The notes below the pieces were generated by a model. That model saw nothing but the letters and a program-made list of their open reading frames with translations. It searched no databases and had not been told where the DNA came from. From Pseudomonas sp. ML2-2023-3 (GTDB lineage Bacteria > Pseudomonadota > Gammaproteobacteria > Pseudomonadales > Pseudomonadaceae), in NCBI RefSeq assembly GCF_037055275.1, contig NZ_CP146343.1, positions 4,064,501-4,128,500 of the forward strand: a DNA stretch of 64,000 nt, given 5' to 3'. This document shows positions 36,001-45,222 of this stretch, piece by piece. Numbering within the stretch: position 1 is the first letter of the stretch; each line of letters starts with the position of its first letter. The translations under genes were made by a program, and so were the position numbers.

Positions 36001-36614
36001 CAGACGACGACGGCATCGTCCCGCTCACCGACAAAGAGTGGTTTACCGATGACGTGGCCAATCGCCTGGTCGAATTTATAGCACTGGCCTGGGACAAAGC
36101 CCACCTCGAAGCCAACCTACGCTTTCTCGCCGACAACTTGTCGCCGAAAAAAGGCGAAGGCAGCCGCGACACCCTGCGCCGCTACCTGTGCGACAGCTTC
36201 TTCAAAGACCATCTGCAAACCTACAAAAAGCGTCCGATCTACTGGCTGTTCAGCTCCGGCAAGCACAAGGCCTTCCAGTGCCTGGTGTATCTGCACCGCT
36301 ACAACGCAAACACCCTGGCGCGCATGCGCACCCTGCACGTCATCCCGCTCAGCGCCAAGCTCAACAGCTACGCCCACAAGCTCGAACAGGACATCGACGC
36401 CAGCACCAGCACCGCCGAGAAAAAGGCTCTGGAAAAACAACTCGCCACCCTGCACAACCAACAAGCCGAACTCGCCACCTTCGACGAAAAACTCCGTCAC
36501 CACTCCGACCAACGCATCAGCCTGGATCTGGATGATGGCGTGAAGGTGAACTACGGCAAGTTTGGGGAACTGTTGGCTGAAGTGAAATCAATCACTGGCG
36601 AGAAGGCGGAGTAG
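33024..36614 (+). CDS. pglX: PglX (BrxX), BREX adenine-specific DNA methyltransferase
   Basis: 1196 residues from ATG 33024 (AGGAAA at 33011); the longer upstream frame overlaps brxC out of frame. Starts MNTSSIKNYAPKARTAFIAA. Gamma-class N6-adenine methyltransferase motifs are seen: SAM-binding LIDPASGSGHILVEAYDLF near 308-326, LFGLDIDERAAQLTGFALMM, and catalytic VVANPPYMGGKGM near 483. A variable target-recognition region follows (about 600-850), then a helical C-terminus (FSSGKHKAFQCLVYLHRYNA). PglX marks the host genome at the BREX site and sets specificity. The TRD-coding DNA (about 34.8-35.5 kb) looks less uniform in composition than the rest, as expected for a swapped domain. Intact. 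Confidence 0.9.
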   Translation: MNTSSIKNYAPKARTAFIAAMTKRAELFGIRESSTPSMGIAPVEQKGDLALIGERAFPASIIRPRAALVKKVEQLGFAQAMEQAAYSWFNRLCAIRYMELKDYLDHGRRVLSAADGSAGTPQILDDCLDIDLPDLDKQHITELKLDGNKDEELYRELLLAQCHALHRAMPFLFEAVDDATELLLPDNLTKTDSLIRELVSAIPEEDWANIEIIGWLYQFYISEKKDQVIGKVVKSEDIPAATQLFTPNWIVKYMVQNSLGAQWLATYPDSPLKTQMEYYIKPAEQTGEVKAQLTAITPESLNPEELTLIDPASGSGHILVEAYDLFKAIYLERGYRQRDVAQLILQKNLFGLDIDERAAQLTGFALMMKGRADDRRLFERGVKLNVMALVNSTGFDAEMLANGVKLLDYSLQLSDLTELIRLFEHATTFGSLIQVPEGVAEKLPALKQLCEATSQDLFLAEELKRLSPLVQQTEMLAVQYDAVVANPPYMGGKGMNPQVKKFSKDYFPDSKADLFACFIERGYTLAKDAGFNAMVTMQSWMFLSSFQKTRERMLKGKTICTMTQIGFNSFPSLNSKFAVAAVFSLRNQLISGHAGVYVDLNSAPQSADKEEVFLARQPSICFEALADDFQRIPGSPIAYWASEKVLTAFSLPKLGSVGAARQGLLTTDNQQYLRSWSEVAFDCVGIGFSRAEAKASGLRWFPINKGGDYRKWYGNLEHVVDWKDDGETLHEVVVRKYPYLNGNSGLVLKRTNPYFEAAATWNDIGIAFGARYLPTGMLYEKGGSTASWRAPEASTALLAAKTTQYFLGLINPTIHFQVGDIGAIPTPPPHVVDSSVPNSKLLIAIGSADWNAYERSWDFQSLPILTATPEPTLTLESSYTAWVTQNRDTIAEMKRLEEENNRHFIEAYGLADELTPDVSIEQITLTVNPAYRYGGKLAEDELWTRFREDSMQELVSYAIGCMMGRYSLDAPGLIYANSGNEGFDASRYPTFPADDDGIVPLTDKEWFTDDVANRLVEFIALAWDKAHLEANLRFLADNLSPKKGEGSRDTLRRYLCDSFFKDHLQTYKKRPIYWLFSSGKHKAFQCLVYLHRYNANTLARMRTLHVIPLSAKLNSYAHKLEQDIDASTSTAEKKALEKQLATLHNQQAELATFDEKLRHHSDQRISLDLDDGVKVNYGKFGELLAEVKSITGEKAE

Positions 36615-36618
36615 AGGT

Positions 36619-38715
36619 ATGACGGCTCATAATAATTACCTAGCTTCGCTCGAAGCCTGCAAGCGTATCGCCAAAGAAGAATATGAGACTGTTCATGCTC
36701 ACTTTGAGCAATGCGACACCATTATTGATGCGCTGAGTAAAAAACTGCAGGGCGTGATTAATCATGGCCGCCAGACGCTATCCGAAGACAAGATGGTGGA
36801 AGATGGTCTGACCAACATGCTTCAGGATCTTGCAAACGACTACGGAAAGCTGCTCTCGAAACGAAACACCAATCTCGGCAAGCAAAAACGAAGCCTTGAC
36901 TGCTTCAATGTCATGCTTTTCGGTCGAACAATGGCTGGTAAAAGCACTATACGCGAGGCCATTACACGAGGGGATGGTAAAACCATTGGTAAAGGGGCGC
37001 AAAGAACAACGCGCGACGTTAAAGAGTATGAATGGAACAACCTGAGGATCATTGATACTCCCGGCTTCGGAGCCTATAACGGCCAAGAAGACACCGAGGT
37101 AGCACACGAGATCCTTGAGCAATCAGACGTTGTGCTGTTCATGCTCAACAGCGACAGCATCCAAGAATCGACCTTCGTTGAACTTGAACATGTCCATAAG
37201 CTCAACAAGCCTCTGATCTTCGTTTTAAACATGAAGAAGGATCTGGAAAGCGAAGGTAACCGGCGACGAGCACTGAAGAGCCCGGAAAAGTATATATTCA
37301 AGGAAGAAGATATCCAGTCCCATGGTGACCGACTTAAGAGTCTTGCCGCACGCGCAGGCATCAATCCAAGCACAGTTCGAATCATCCCAATCCATGCTCA
37401 AGCTGCTTTTTTAGCAACAAAGATTACGGGCGAGGAAGGTTCGCAACTGAATACACTGAGCAGAATCAATGACCTTCTAAACGCGCTTATTGACGAAGTT
37501 GAAATTAATGGGCCGACTCGAAGGATCCAAACGTTTCTTGACTCTAGTCTCCATCATATCGATGAGCAGAGCTTGCTCATTCTCAGCCAAAGGGATCGGC
37601 TTGCCAAACTTTTGCCGCAGTATGAAAGTAGCTACACTCGCATATCCCAATGGAAAGTAAAAACCCTCCGGGATGCACCACGACTACTCTCCAAAGAAGT
37701 TGATTCTGCTTTTAAACCTCTAATCGACTCTGTTGCAGACTTTGTTGATGATCATATTGAAGACAAAAATGCAGCCGGGGCATGGGATCGTCACTACAAA
37801 AGCTTCAATATTGCAAAAAAAGTAGAGCGATCGACACAAGCCTTAGCAGAGCAAGTGGTAGAAGAGCTTCAAGACTTTAATCGAGAAATGAACGAAGGTT
37901 TGGATATAACCTTGTCTTTCGAGGTTGTCCATGATGGTAAAAATTTCAGCGAATCCGACTTCAGGCGCATAAATGGTTGGGGCTCTGCGATAGCTGGAGT
38001 TGTGAGTGCCATTGCTTTTTTCAATGCGTGGAATCCAGTAGGTTGGGTAGCTGCCGGCATTGGTTTAATTTTTACGGTATTTTCTTTTTTTTCTGATAGC
38101 CGCGCTAAGAAGCTCAAAGACGCCAAATCCAAACAGCGCCAGGCCCTGCTTGAAGATATCGAGAAAAGCAAACGAAAAATCAAAACCAATCTAGAAGGCT
38201 GGTTCGATACAAACCTTCATCGCGCTATCATCTTACCGACAGAACACAATCTGTCACTTCTTTGCCTGTCACTCAGTGGCTTTATAACCGAGTTAGATGA
38301 TACTGATAGCCAACTCCACGCACTGAAGCACGAGATTAATTTTCGCCTACTAAATCGAGTCGCTTACGTCATCACAAAACAACACTTCGCCCTACCAAAA
38401 ACTATCAAAATAGTTAGAGCCCCTGGATATGCTTGTTATTTTTTGATTTCAGATTATTTCCGCAATACTGAACTTCTCAAGGCTATGAGTAACGCCATGA
38501 GAGAAACAGTTCTTGCAGTGTATAACACCAGCCTGGATAAAAAAATCTCCCATCTTTACAAGGGACTTGTAGAAAAAGTCGAAATTTACGAACAAGATAA
38601 AGTATCTGTGTTCGCCCAGAAGCAAAATCTTAGCAAGATCATTGGAAAAGATCATCGTCGAATAAAAATGGTGGCTGCACTTTGCTCCTGTGAAATCACC
38701 CCCATCGCCATTTAA
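36619..38715 (+). CDS. Dynamin-like GTPase with membrane hairpin (LeoBC/Eleos-like), inserted in BREX
   Basis: A 698-residue protein starting 4 bp after pglX. GTPase motifs: G1 LFGRTMAGKSTIREA near 100-114, G3 RIIDTPGFGAYNG near 141-153, and G4-like FVLNMKKDLE. Long helical regions follow, with a hydrophobic hairpin at ~455-492 (SAIAGVVSAIAFFNAWN; GWVAAGIGLIFTVFSFF), as in bacterial dynamin-like proteins that act on membranes. The next gene is a LeoA-like GTPase, so the two may form an Eleos (LeoBC-LeoA) pair, a dynamin-type anti-phage module. The gene is visibly richer in A+T than pglX and pglZ around it, which suggests separate acquisition. The exact subfamily assignment is inference. Confidence 0.7.
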   Translation: MTAHNNYLASLEACKRIAKEEYETVHAHFEQCDTIIDALSKKLQGVINHGRQTLSEDKMVEDGLTNMLQDLANDYGKLLSKRNTNLGKQKRSLDCFNVMLFGRTMAGKSTIREAITRGDGKTIGKGAQRTTRDVKEYEWNNLRIIDTPGFGAYNGQEDTEVAHEILEQSDVVLFMLNSDSIQESTFVELEHVHKLNKPLIFVLNMKKDLESEGNRRRALKSPEKYIFKEEDIQSHGDRLKSLAARAGINPSTVRIIPIHAQAAFLATKITGEEGSQLNTLSRINDLLNALIDEVEINGPTRRIQTFLDSSLHHIDEQSLLILSQRDRLAKLLPQYESSYTRISQWKVKTLRDAPRLLSKEVDSAFKPLIDSVADFVDDHIEDKNAAGAWDRHYKSFNIAKKVERSTQALAEQVVEELQDFNREMNEGLDITLSFEVVHDGKNFSESDFRRINGWGSAIAGVVSAIAFFNAWNPVGWVAAGIGLIFTVFSFFSDSRAKKLKDAKSKQRQALLEDIEKSKRKIKTNLEGWFDTNLHRAIILPTEHNLSLLCLSLSGFITELDDTDSQLHALKHEINFRLLNRVAYVITKQHFALPKTIKIVRAPGYACYFLISDYFRNTELLKAMSNAMRETVLAVYNTSLDKKISHLYKGLVEKVEIYEQDKVSVFAQKQNLSKIIGKDHRRIKMVAALCSCEITPIAI

Positions 38716-38724
38716 GGAAAAATC

Positions 38725-40434
38725 ATGAGCGAGATTTGTTACAGCATTCTCAAAGAAAAGGTCGAAAGTCTTTACCTGCGCTCTAACGTGCTCTGGAGCG
38801 CCAGCAACTTCAAAGCATCGGAGGCAGAGTTCGATATTGATTTAGCGCCTTTGAATCTTGTTTTTGCCGGCCAGTACAGCGCTGGTAAGTCCTCCCTAAT
38901 TAAGATGCTGACAGGCATTGAGCATATTAAAATTGGAGCTGGCGTAACAACAGACTTTGTCACTCAATACCAGCATAAATCGTTAAATATCTGGGATACC
39001 CCTGGAATCCTTGCTGGTGAGTGCGAGCAACATGATGCCAAAGCGCTTGAAGCCATAGCGAAAGCAGACTTGCTGGTTTACGTAATCACCAATGAACTGT
39101 TCGACGATGTAGTAGGCGCCGCCTTCCGCAACCTCTGCTTTAACCAGGGTCGCGCGAAGGAGATGATGATCGTCATCAACAAATTTGAAAGTGACTCGGC
39201 CGACAAAGAGACCAAGATCGCCGGCATCACCCAGGTACTTGAGCCAAAGATCCCAGAAGACTTCCCCATCGTCTTTACTGACGCACAGTCATTCTTCGAC
39301 GCATTCGATGAGGATGACGAGCAAGAGCGCTATGAGTTATTAGCGCTTTCTAACGCTGAAGGGTTCGCCAAAGCAATTGATGACTTTGTCGCGCAACGCG
39401 GCTTATACGCCAGACTGACGACCCCGCTCCAGCAGCTTCAAATCAAGCTGGAGTCAAAAATTGACGATCTGACCATTTCTGACCCGCTGCAAAAGGGCTT
39501 GGTTAGCTTGCTCACGCAAAACAAACGCGTGTTTCAAGTCAACAGACGGGACCTCATCAAAAAGGTCAACGCGGACTTAGACAAACTGAACAGCCAGATT
39601 GTTGAACAAGGAAATCGGCTTGCCGATACTTTGGGTGGAGAGCAGGAAGAATTTGAAAAAATACAGGACAGTTCGACTCACGAATGTGAGCGACTGATAA
39701 CTTCTGCCCTGGAAGATCTGCAGGTCACTGTGGACGAGTGCCTTGTAGACCTCGAGGCGGAGCTAGTCGAGTTGGCAAATACCCCAGCCAGCTTGAAAAT
39801 CAATGAAGCCCTGGAAGCTGCAAAGAACTTTAATCCAGAAGCCGAGCAAGAGAAAGTCGGCAGCGTCTCCAAAGATGATCCCCTGAAGCTTAACAGCGCT
39901 CTCAGCCAGAGCATGACGAAATCCGCAGAAAAGGGATTCTCATTCCTTGCTAAAAGCGCTGTTGGCGATGCATCTAAAACAGGGCTCAAATCAGTTTCAG
40001 GCAGCACGCTACATACCGCTATTAAAGAGATCGGCGGCTTCTTTGGCTACAAATTCAAGGCTTGGGAAGCTGTGAAAATAGCGGACAAAATCGGTAAAGG
40101 CGCCAAATTTCTAGGCCCGGCAATGGCGATCTTCGGGGTTGGCATGCAGATGTATGACGACTATCAGCAATCTGAACATGAAAAAGAGATTCGTAAAATA
40201 AAGCGGGATATCCGAAAAAACTTTAAAGATTACAGCGATTCCGTGCGTAAGAGTATCGACGCTCAGGTCGAGAAGCTACTTGATAAAGGATTTGATCAAT
40301 CCATCGTGAATATTGACGAAGCTCTCCAGGAAATACGAGCTCAGTCTGTCGACAAATCAGACAGCGCAAACGCCCTCCGCGCTGAACTGGCTGAGGTGAC
40401 AAAACTTCGCGAAGAGATCCAAAGCGCCTATTAA
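38725..40434 (+). CDS. LeoA-like dynamin GTPase, inserted in BREX
   Basis: A 569-residue protein, 9 bp after its partner, with AAGGAAA upstream. It starts MSEICYSILKEKVESLYLRS. GTPase motifs: G1 VFAGQYSAGKSSLIKML near 46-62, G3 IWDTPGILAGE near 90, G4 MIVINKFES. The C-terminal half is coiled coil, with a hydrophobic stretch (KFLGPAMAIFGVGMQMYDDY near 460-480) that could touch membrane. LeoA was first known from enterotoxigenic E. coli vesicle release and later as part of the Eleos anti-phage system. Together with the gene before it, it splits pglX from pglZ in an otherwise standard BREX order. A+T-rich like its partner. Confidence 0.75.
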   Translation: MSEICYSILKEKVESLYLRSNVLWSASNFKASEAEFDIDLAPLNLVFAGQYSAGKSSLIKMLTGIEHIKIGAGVTTDFVTQYQHKSLNIWDTPGILAGECEQHDAKALEAIAKADLLVYVITNELFDDVVGAAFRNLCFNQGRAKEMMIVINKFESDSADKETKIAGITQVLEPKIPEDFPIVFTDAQSFFDAFDEDDEQERYELLALSNAEGFAKAIDDFVAQRGLYARLTTPLQQLQIKLESKIDDLTISDPLQKGLVSLLTQNKRVFQVNRRDLIKKVNADLDKLNSQIVEQGNRLADTLGGEQEEFEKIQDSSTHECERLITSALEDLQVTVDECLVDLEAELVELANTPASLKINEALEAAKNFNPEAEQEKVGSVSKDDPLKLNSALSQSMTKSAEKGFSFLAKSAVGDASKTGLKSVSGSTLHTAIKEIGGFFGYKFKAWEAVKIADKIGKGAKFLGPAMAIFGVGMQMYDDYQQSEHEKEIRKIKRDIRKNFKDYSDSVRKSIDAQVEKLLDKGFDQSIVNIDEALQEIRAQSVDKSDSANALRAELAEVTKLREEIQSAY

Positions 40435-40491
40435 GATAAGCCTAACGTAAATTTCATGCCTGAGATTCTGCTGTAGGCCAAGGATTTAATT

Positions 40492-43116
40492 ATGGATACA
40501 CAACAACTTAACCAAGGGCTGCGGCAGGCATTTTTCAAAGAAAGCCATCGCATCGTTTTCTGGTACGACCCTGAGCAAGGCTTCATGGATGTGCTCGAAC
40601 AGCTTGATTTACCTGGCGTCCAGGTGCTGAACATGCAGGGGCATTCCACCTTCGGTACCAAGCTCAAGCTGGAGCTTGAGGATACTGAAGGTAAGTACCT
40701 GCTCTATTTCCCTTGCTCCGAACCAGACGCGAATGATGACTGGCTGCTGGACATCAAGCTGTACTCGCGCAGTTTCTACGCCGACAACGTGTCACTGATA
40801 TTCAATGACCTGGGCTTACACCAGCAGGTGCTCCGTGAACATCTAGCCAAGCGTGAGCGCTTCCTTGGCAGCAAGGCTCGACTAGCTAGCCTGAAGCGTT
40901 TGATCCAACCAACTGACACTGAGCATGAGTTGGATCTGGCGATGATTGCCGTTGTGCTGGGTGCAAGTGGCAGTGACGTCATGACGCTGCTTTGCACCTT
41001 GGCCGATGGTGCCGTACGTGACGATTTGGGTCTTGAGCAGAATCCAGCGATCATCGATGAACTGTACAAGCTCGACCTGATGCCTGCGCTGCTGCAAGCC
41101 CTGCGTGACGAGGTAGGCTATCCAGCCTCCATCGAGGAAATCAGTGGCGATAAACCCTTCAGCTTTGGGCATTTCCTAATTCGACTTCTGGCAACCGGAT
41201 ACTGCGAAAGTATCGGCGATATACCCAGCTGGGCCTCAGCGATTGCCATCCCCTCAGCCAGCGCACGTGCTACTTCACGAGCACTGCTTTCCCGCTGGCG
41301 TGACAGCTCACGATTTTACCAAGCCTATGATGAAGTTTCTGGCTGGGTCGGTGAAGCCCTGCATATCACTCAGAAAATTTGTGAAATCTCGTTGGAGAAC
41401 TTGGCCAATGTTGCAACCTTCGAAGCCGTCGAGCGGCAGATCATTGTCGATCTGACCAAGGCTATTCCGGAGGCAGATCCGCGTGACCTTAGTCTGTTTG
41501 CGAAGATCATTTCCGAGCGACTGGATAACTATTGGGCAACTCGCCATAAGGACGATGAGACACGCCGCAAGTACCGGCTGCTATACACGGCGCTGTCGGC
41601 TGCGATCGACCTGTTTACGCAGCGCCACAAGTACGCGGCTGGCTTCCACTTCACCAGTTCAGAGGCACTGTACAAAGCCTATGAGAGCGAGTTGTATCGA
41701 TTTGACACGGCTTACCGCCATTATTTCGCCGCCTCCCAGCGCGCCCACGTTGAGCTGCTGAAGAAGCTTGATGAGGCCGTAGAGCAGTGCTATGCGTATT
41801 GGTATCTCGATCAGCTCGGACGCTCCTGGGGCGACCGCGTTGAGGCCGAACAGCGCTTGGAGCACTGGAAAATATCTGGCGTTCCTAACCAGCATAATTT
41901 CTATGAGCGTTGGGTAGCGCCCTTGTTGGAGGGGCATCGTAGCAAGCGCGTTGTAGTGATCATCAGCGATGCCTTCCGCTATGAGGCCGCCGTCGAGCTG
42001 TGCCAGCGCATCAATGAAAAGCGTTACAGCAAGGCCAACCTGAATAGCCAGTTGGGCGTATTGCCGAGTTATACCACGTTGGGTATGGCGTCCCTGCTGC
42101 CACACCAGACGCTGGAGTATCGCGAGGGCAGTGATGGTGTTTTTGTAAACGGACTCAATACTGGCAACACCATCACTCGCGACAAAGCTCTTGCCCGGCA
42201 TGGCGGTATGGCCGTGACCGCACTACAGGTCAAAGAGTGGTCCCGTGACGCTGGGCGTGAAGCGCTGAAGGATCAGCAGCTGGTTTACGTCTATCACAAC
42301 GTGATCGATGACCGCAGTGACAAAGGCGGCGGCTCCGAGGTGGATACCTTCCACCACGTCGAGTTCGCCATTGAGGAGCTGACCGAGCTGACCCGCAAGA
42401 TCCTCATGCACTTCAACACCAGCACGGTATTGATCACGGCCGATCATGGGTTCCTCTTTCAGCAGAGTAAGCTTGAGGCGGCGGATCGCACCTCACTCGC
42501 AGAGAAGCCGGATAGTGCGATCAAGAGTAAGAAACGCTATGTCATTGGCCATACTCTGCCTGTTGCCAAGGATGTCTGGCAGGGATCGACCAAGCAGACC
42601 GCGGGCACAACATCGGACACTCAGTTCTGGATACCCAAAGGCGCGAATCGTTTCCACTTTGTCGGCGGTGCACGCTTCGTTCATGGCGGGGCCATGCCTC
42701 AGGAAATCGTTGTACCTGTGCTGACGGTAAACCAGTTGCGCGGTGAGAAAGCGGAGAAACGCACTAAGCGCAAAGTCGGGGTGATCTCGCCGAAGTCAGC
42801 CCTGAAGATGGTCACCAATATCCAGCGCTTTGACCTGATCCAGACCGAGTCGGTAAGCGAACAGGTGTTGCCGGTTACGGTTGCTGTGTCGATCTACGAA
42901 GGGGAGCAGCCGGTCTCCAGTGAGGAGGTCGTGACGTTTGACTGTGCGACGGACTCCATGAGCGCGCGCCTTAAGCAGGTACGCCTGTCACTATCAGGCA
43001 GCGATTTCGACCGGCAGAAAGATTACTTCCTGGTGATCCGCGATAAAGATTTGAACACTGAGCTTGAGCGCTACCGTGTGACGATTGACCTGGCCTTCAC
43101 CGACGACTTTTTTTGA
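40492..43116 (+). CDS. pglZ: PglZ, BREX alkaline-phosphatase-superfamily protein
   Basis: An 874-residue protein starting MDTQQLNQGLRQAFFKESHR. The N-terminal domain has IVFWYDPEQGF. The alkaline-phosphatase-like core begins RVVVIISDAFRYEAAVELC near 485-503 (metal-binding Asp) and continues with LPSYTTLGMASLLPH and VLITADHGFLFQ near 645 (Asp-His metal ligands). A C-terminal beta domain completes the type 1 PglZ. PglZ is required for BREX function; family members show metal-dependent nuclease or phosphodiesterase activity. It follows the LeoA-like gene after 57 bp and precedes brxL by 14 bp. Intact. Confidence 0.9.
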   Translation: MDTQQLNQGLRQAFFKESHRIVFWYDPEQGFMDVLEQLDLPGVQVLNMQGHSTFGTKLKLELEDTEGKYLLYFPCSEPDANDDWLLDIKLYSRSFYADNVSLIFNDLGLHQQVLREHLAKRERFLGSKARLASLKRLIQPTDTEHELDLAMIAVVLGASGSDVMTLLCTLADGAVRDDLGLEQNPAIIDELYKLDLMPALLQALRDEVGYPASIEEISGDKPFSFGHFLIRLLATGYCESIGDIPSWASAIAIPSASARATSRALLSRWRDSSRFYQAYDEVSGWVGEALHITQKICEISLENLANVATFEAVERQIIVDLTKAIPEADPRDLSLFAKIISERLDNYWATRHKDDETRRKYRLLYTALSAAIDLFTQRHKYAAGFHFTSSEALYKAYESELYRFDTAYRHYFAASQRAHVELLKKLDEAVEQCYAYWYLDQLGRSWGDRVEAEQRLEHWKISGVPNQHNFYERWVAPLLEGHRSKRVVVIISDAFRYEAAVELCQRINEKRYSKANLNSQLGVLPSYTTLGMASLLPHQTLEYREGSDGVFVNGLNTGNTITRDKALARHGGMAVTALQVKEWSRDAGREALKDQQLVYVYHNVIDDRSDKGGGSEVDTFHHVEFAIEELTELTRKILMHFNTSTVLITADHGFLFQQSKLEAADRTSLAEKPDSAIKSKKRYVIGHTLPVAKDVWQGSTKQTAGTTSDTQFWIPKGANRFHFVGGARFVHGGAMPQEIVVPVLTVNQLRGEKAEKRTKRKVGVISPKSALKMVTNIQRFDLIQTESVSEQVLPVTVAVSIYEGEQPVSSEEVVTFDCATDSMSARLKQVRLSLSGSDFDRQKDYFLVIRDKDLNTELERYRVTIDLAFTDDFF

Positions 43117-43130
43117 GAGCACTACACTAG

Positions 43131-45170
43131 ATGGAAACCCAAGTGGATAAAGATCTCGATCAGTTGCTTAACGAGCACTTTGCCGGTCGCGTGGTGCGCA
43201 AGGATCTGACCAAGCTGATAAAGGAAGGCGCGAACGTACCGGTTTACGTGCTTGAGTACTTGCTGGGTATGTACTGCGCGTCCGATGACTCAGAGGTGAT
43301 CGAACAGGGCCTGAAGAACGTCAAGAAAATTTTAGCGGAGAACTATGTTCGACCCGATGAAGCCGAGAAGGTCAAGTCTCTAGTTCGCGAGCGCGGCACG
43401 TACAAGGTGATCGACCGAGTCACCGTGCGACTGAATGAAAAAAAAGACCGATACGAAGCCTCTTTCAGCAACCTTGGCATCAAGGACGCTGAAATCTCTG
43501 CTGGCATCGTTAAAGAATACGAAAAGCTCCTTGTGGGCGGCATCTGGGTGATCGCAACGCTGAGCTACTACCACGAGGAAGGCCAATCGGGATCTCCTTT
43601 TGGCGTCACGCTGCTCAAGCCTATCCAGATGCCTAACATGAACATGCAGGAGCTGTTCGAAGGGCGCGCAGCACTGAGTACCGTAAACTGGCGCGAGACA
43701 CTGATTCGCTCCATCGGCATGGAGCCATCGACGTTGGATGAGTCCGTACAGTGGCATTTGCTAGCCCGGATGATTCCCTTCGTGGAGAACAACTACAACG
43801 TTTGCGAACTCGGTCCACGCGGTACAGGCAAGAGCCATATCTACAAGGAGTGCTCACCGAACAGCATGCTGGTGTCCGGCGGCCAAACCACCGTTGCTAA
43901 CCTGTTCTACAACATGAGCAGTCGCCGCATCGGCCTGGTCGGTCTTTGGGATGTGGTGGCCTTCGACGAAGTGGCAGGCATCAACTTCAAGGACAGGGAC
44001 GGCGTGCAAATCATGAAGGATTTCATGGCCTCCGGCTCCTTCGGTCGCGGCCGTGAGCAGATGGAAGCCTCCGCTTCCATGGTCTTCGTCGGCAACATCA
44101 ATCAGAGCGTCGAATCGCTGGTGAAAACCAGTCACCTGCTCGCCCCCTTCCCTGAGCAGATGATCGACGCAGCCTTTTTCGACCGATTTCACGCTTACAT
44201 TCCTGGCTGGGAAATCCCAAAAATGCGCCCGGAATTTTTCACCAACAGGTACGGGCTAATCGTCGATTACCTGGCAGAGTTTTTCCGCGAAATGCGCAAG
44301 CGCAGCTTCGCCGACGCCATCGACAAACACTTCAAACTGGGTAACAACCTAAACCAGCGCGATGTGATCGCAGTACGCAAAACAGTATCCGGCCTGCTCA
44401 AGCTGCTCTACCCGCACGACGTATTCACCAAAGAAGACGTGCGCCAGTGCCTCGAATACGCACTCCAGGTCCGCCGACGTGTGAAAGAACAGCTAAAGAA
44501 GATCGGTGGAATGGAGTTCTACGATGTTCACTTCAGCTACATCGACAACGAAACCCTCGAAGAACACTTCGTCACTGTGAAAGAGCAAGGCGGTGGTGGC
44601 CTTATCCCAGAAGGGCCGGGAAAGCCCGGTTTCATCCACACTATAGGCTTGAGCGGCAAAGGCATGCCTGGGTTATATCGGATCGAACTGCAGGTGACCA
44701 AGGGTACTGGCAAGCTAGCTACCTCCGGCCTATGGAACTCCAGCTCTGCCAAAGAACAGGTGAAAATTGCCTTTGACTACTTCAAGGCCAACGCCTCGCG
44801 CATCAGCGCCTCGGCTAAGGTGCTGGAGCACGACTTCCATTTACATGTGGTTGAACTGCAAAACACCGGCCCTCTTACTCATATGGCACTACCCAGCCTA
44901 GTAGCTTTTGCTTCCGGCCTAATGGGCAGGCCTGCGCAAGGTCAAATGGTCGTGCTCGGTGATATGAGCTTGGGCGGCAGCATCACGCCAGTTGAAAGTA
45001 TCGCCGAGTGCCTGCAAGTGGCTTTCGACGCGGGAGGAAAGCGCGTTGCGCTTCCTATGAGCAGTGCCAAGGACATCCCCAGCATCCCAGCCGAACTGTT
45101 CACCAAGTTTCAGACCAGCTTTTATGGCGAACCAGTAGAGGCTGTATTTAAGGCAATGGGCGTAGACTGA
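43131..45170 (+). CDS. brxL: BrxL, AAA+ Lon-like BREX protein
   Basis: A 679-residue protein starting METQVDKDLDQLLNEHFAGR. The AAA+ core has Walker A CELGPRGTGKSHIYKE near 225-240, Walker B LWDVVAFDEVAGINFKD near 275, and sensor FVGNINQS. A Lon-protease-like C-terminal domain runs from ~570 (THMALPSLVAFASGL; LGDMSLGGSITPVESIAECL). In that domain the GPSAG serine motif of Lon reads GPLTHMAL, and the lysine segment also differs, so proteolysis is unlikely. BrxL oligomers bind DNA and are needed for phage exclusion. It is the last gene of the operon; no clear terminator follows. Confidence 0.9.
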   Translation: METQVDKDLDQLLNEHFAGRVVRKDLTKLIKEGANVPVYVLEYLLGMYCASDDSEVIEQGLKNVKKILAENYVRPDEAEKVKSLVRERGTYKVIDRVTVRLNEKKDRYEASFSNLGIKDAEISAGIVKEYEKLLVGGIWVIATLSYYHEEGQSGSPFGVTLLKPIQMPNMNMQELFEGRAALSTVNWRETLIRSIGMEPSTLDESVQWHLLARMIPFVENNYNVCELGPRGTGKSHIYKECSPNSMLVSGGQTTVANLFYNMSSRRIGLVGLWDVVAFDEVAGINFKDRDGVQIMKDFMASGSFGRGREQMEASASMVFVGNINQSVESLVKTSHLLAPFPEQMIDAAFFDRFHAYIPGWEIPKMRPEFFTNRYGLIVDYLAEFFREMRKRSFADAIDKHFKLGNNLNQRDVIAVRKTVSGLLKLLYPHDVFTKEDVRQCLEYALQVRRRVKEQLKKIGGMEFYDVHFSYIDNETLEEHFVTVKEQGGGGLIPEGPGKPGFIHTIGLSGKGMPGLYRIELQVTKGTGKLATSGLWNSSSAKEQVKIAFDYFKANASRISASAKVLEHDFHLHVVELQNTGPLTHMALPSLVAFASGLMGRPAQGQMVVLGDMSLGGSITPVESIAECLQVAFDAGGKRVALPMSSAKDIPSIPAELFTKFQTSFYGEPVEAVFKAMGVD

Positions 45171-45222
45171 AACAAGGCCATCTAATAGCCCGCTTACGGA
45201 TTTGAGGTGGGCTGCTTGTGCA

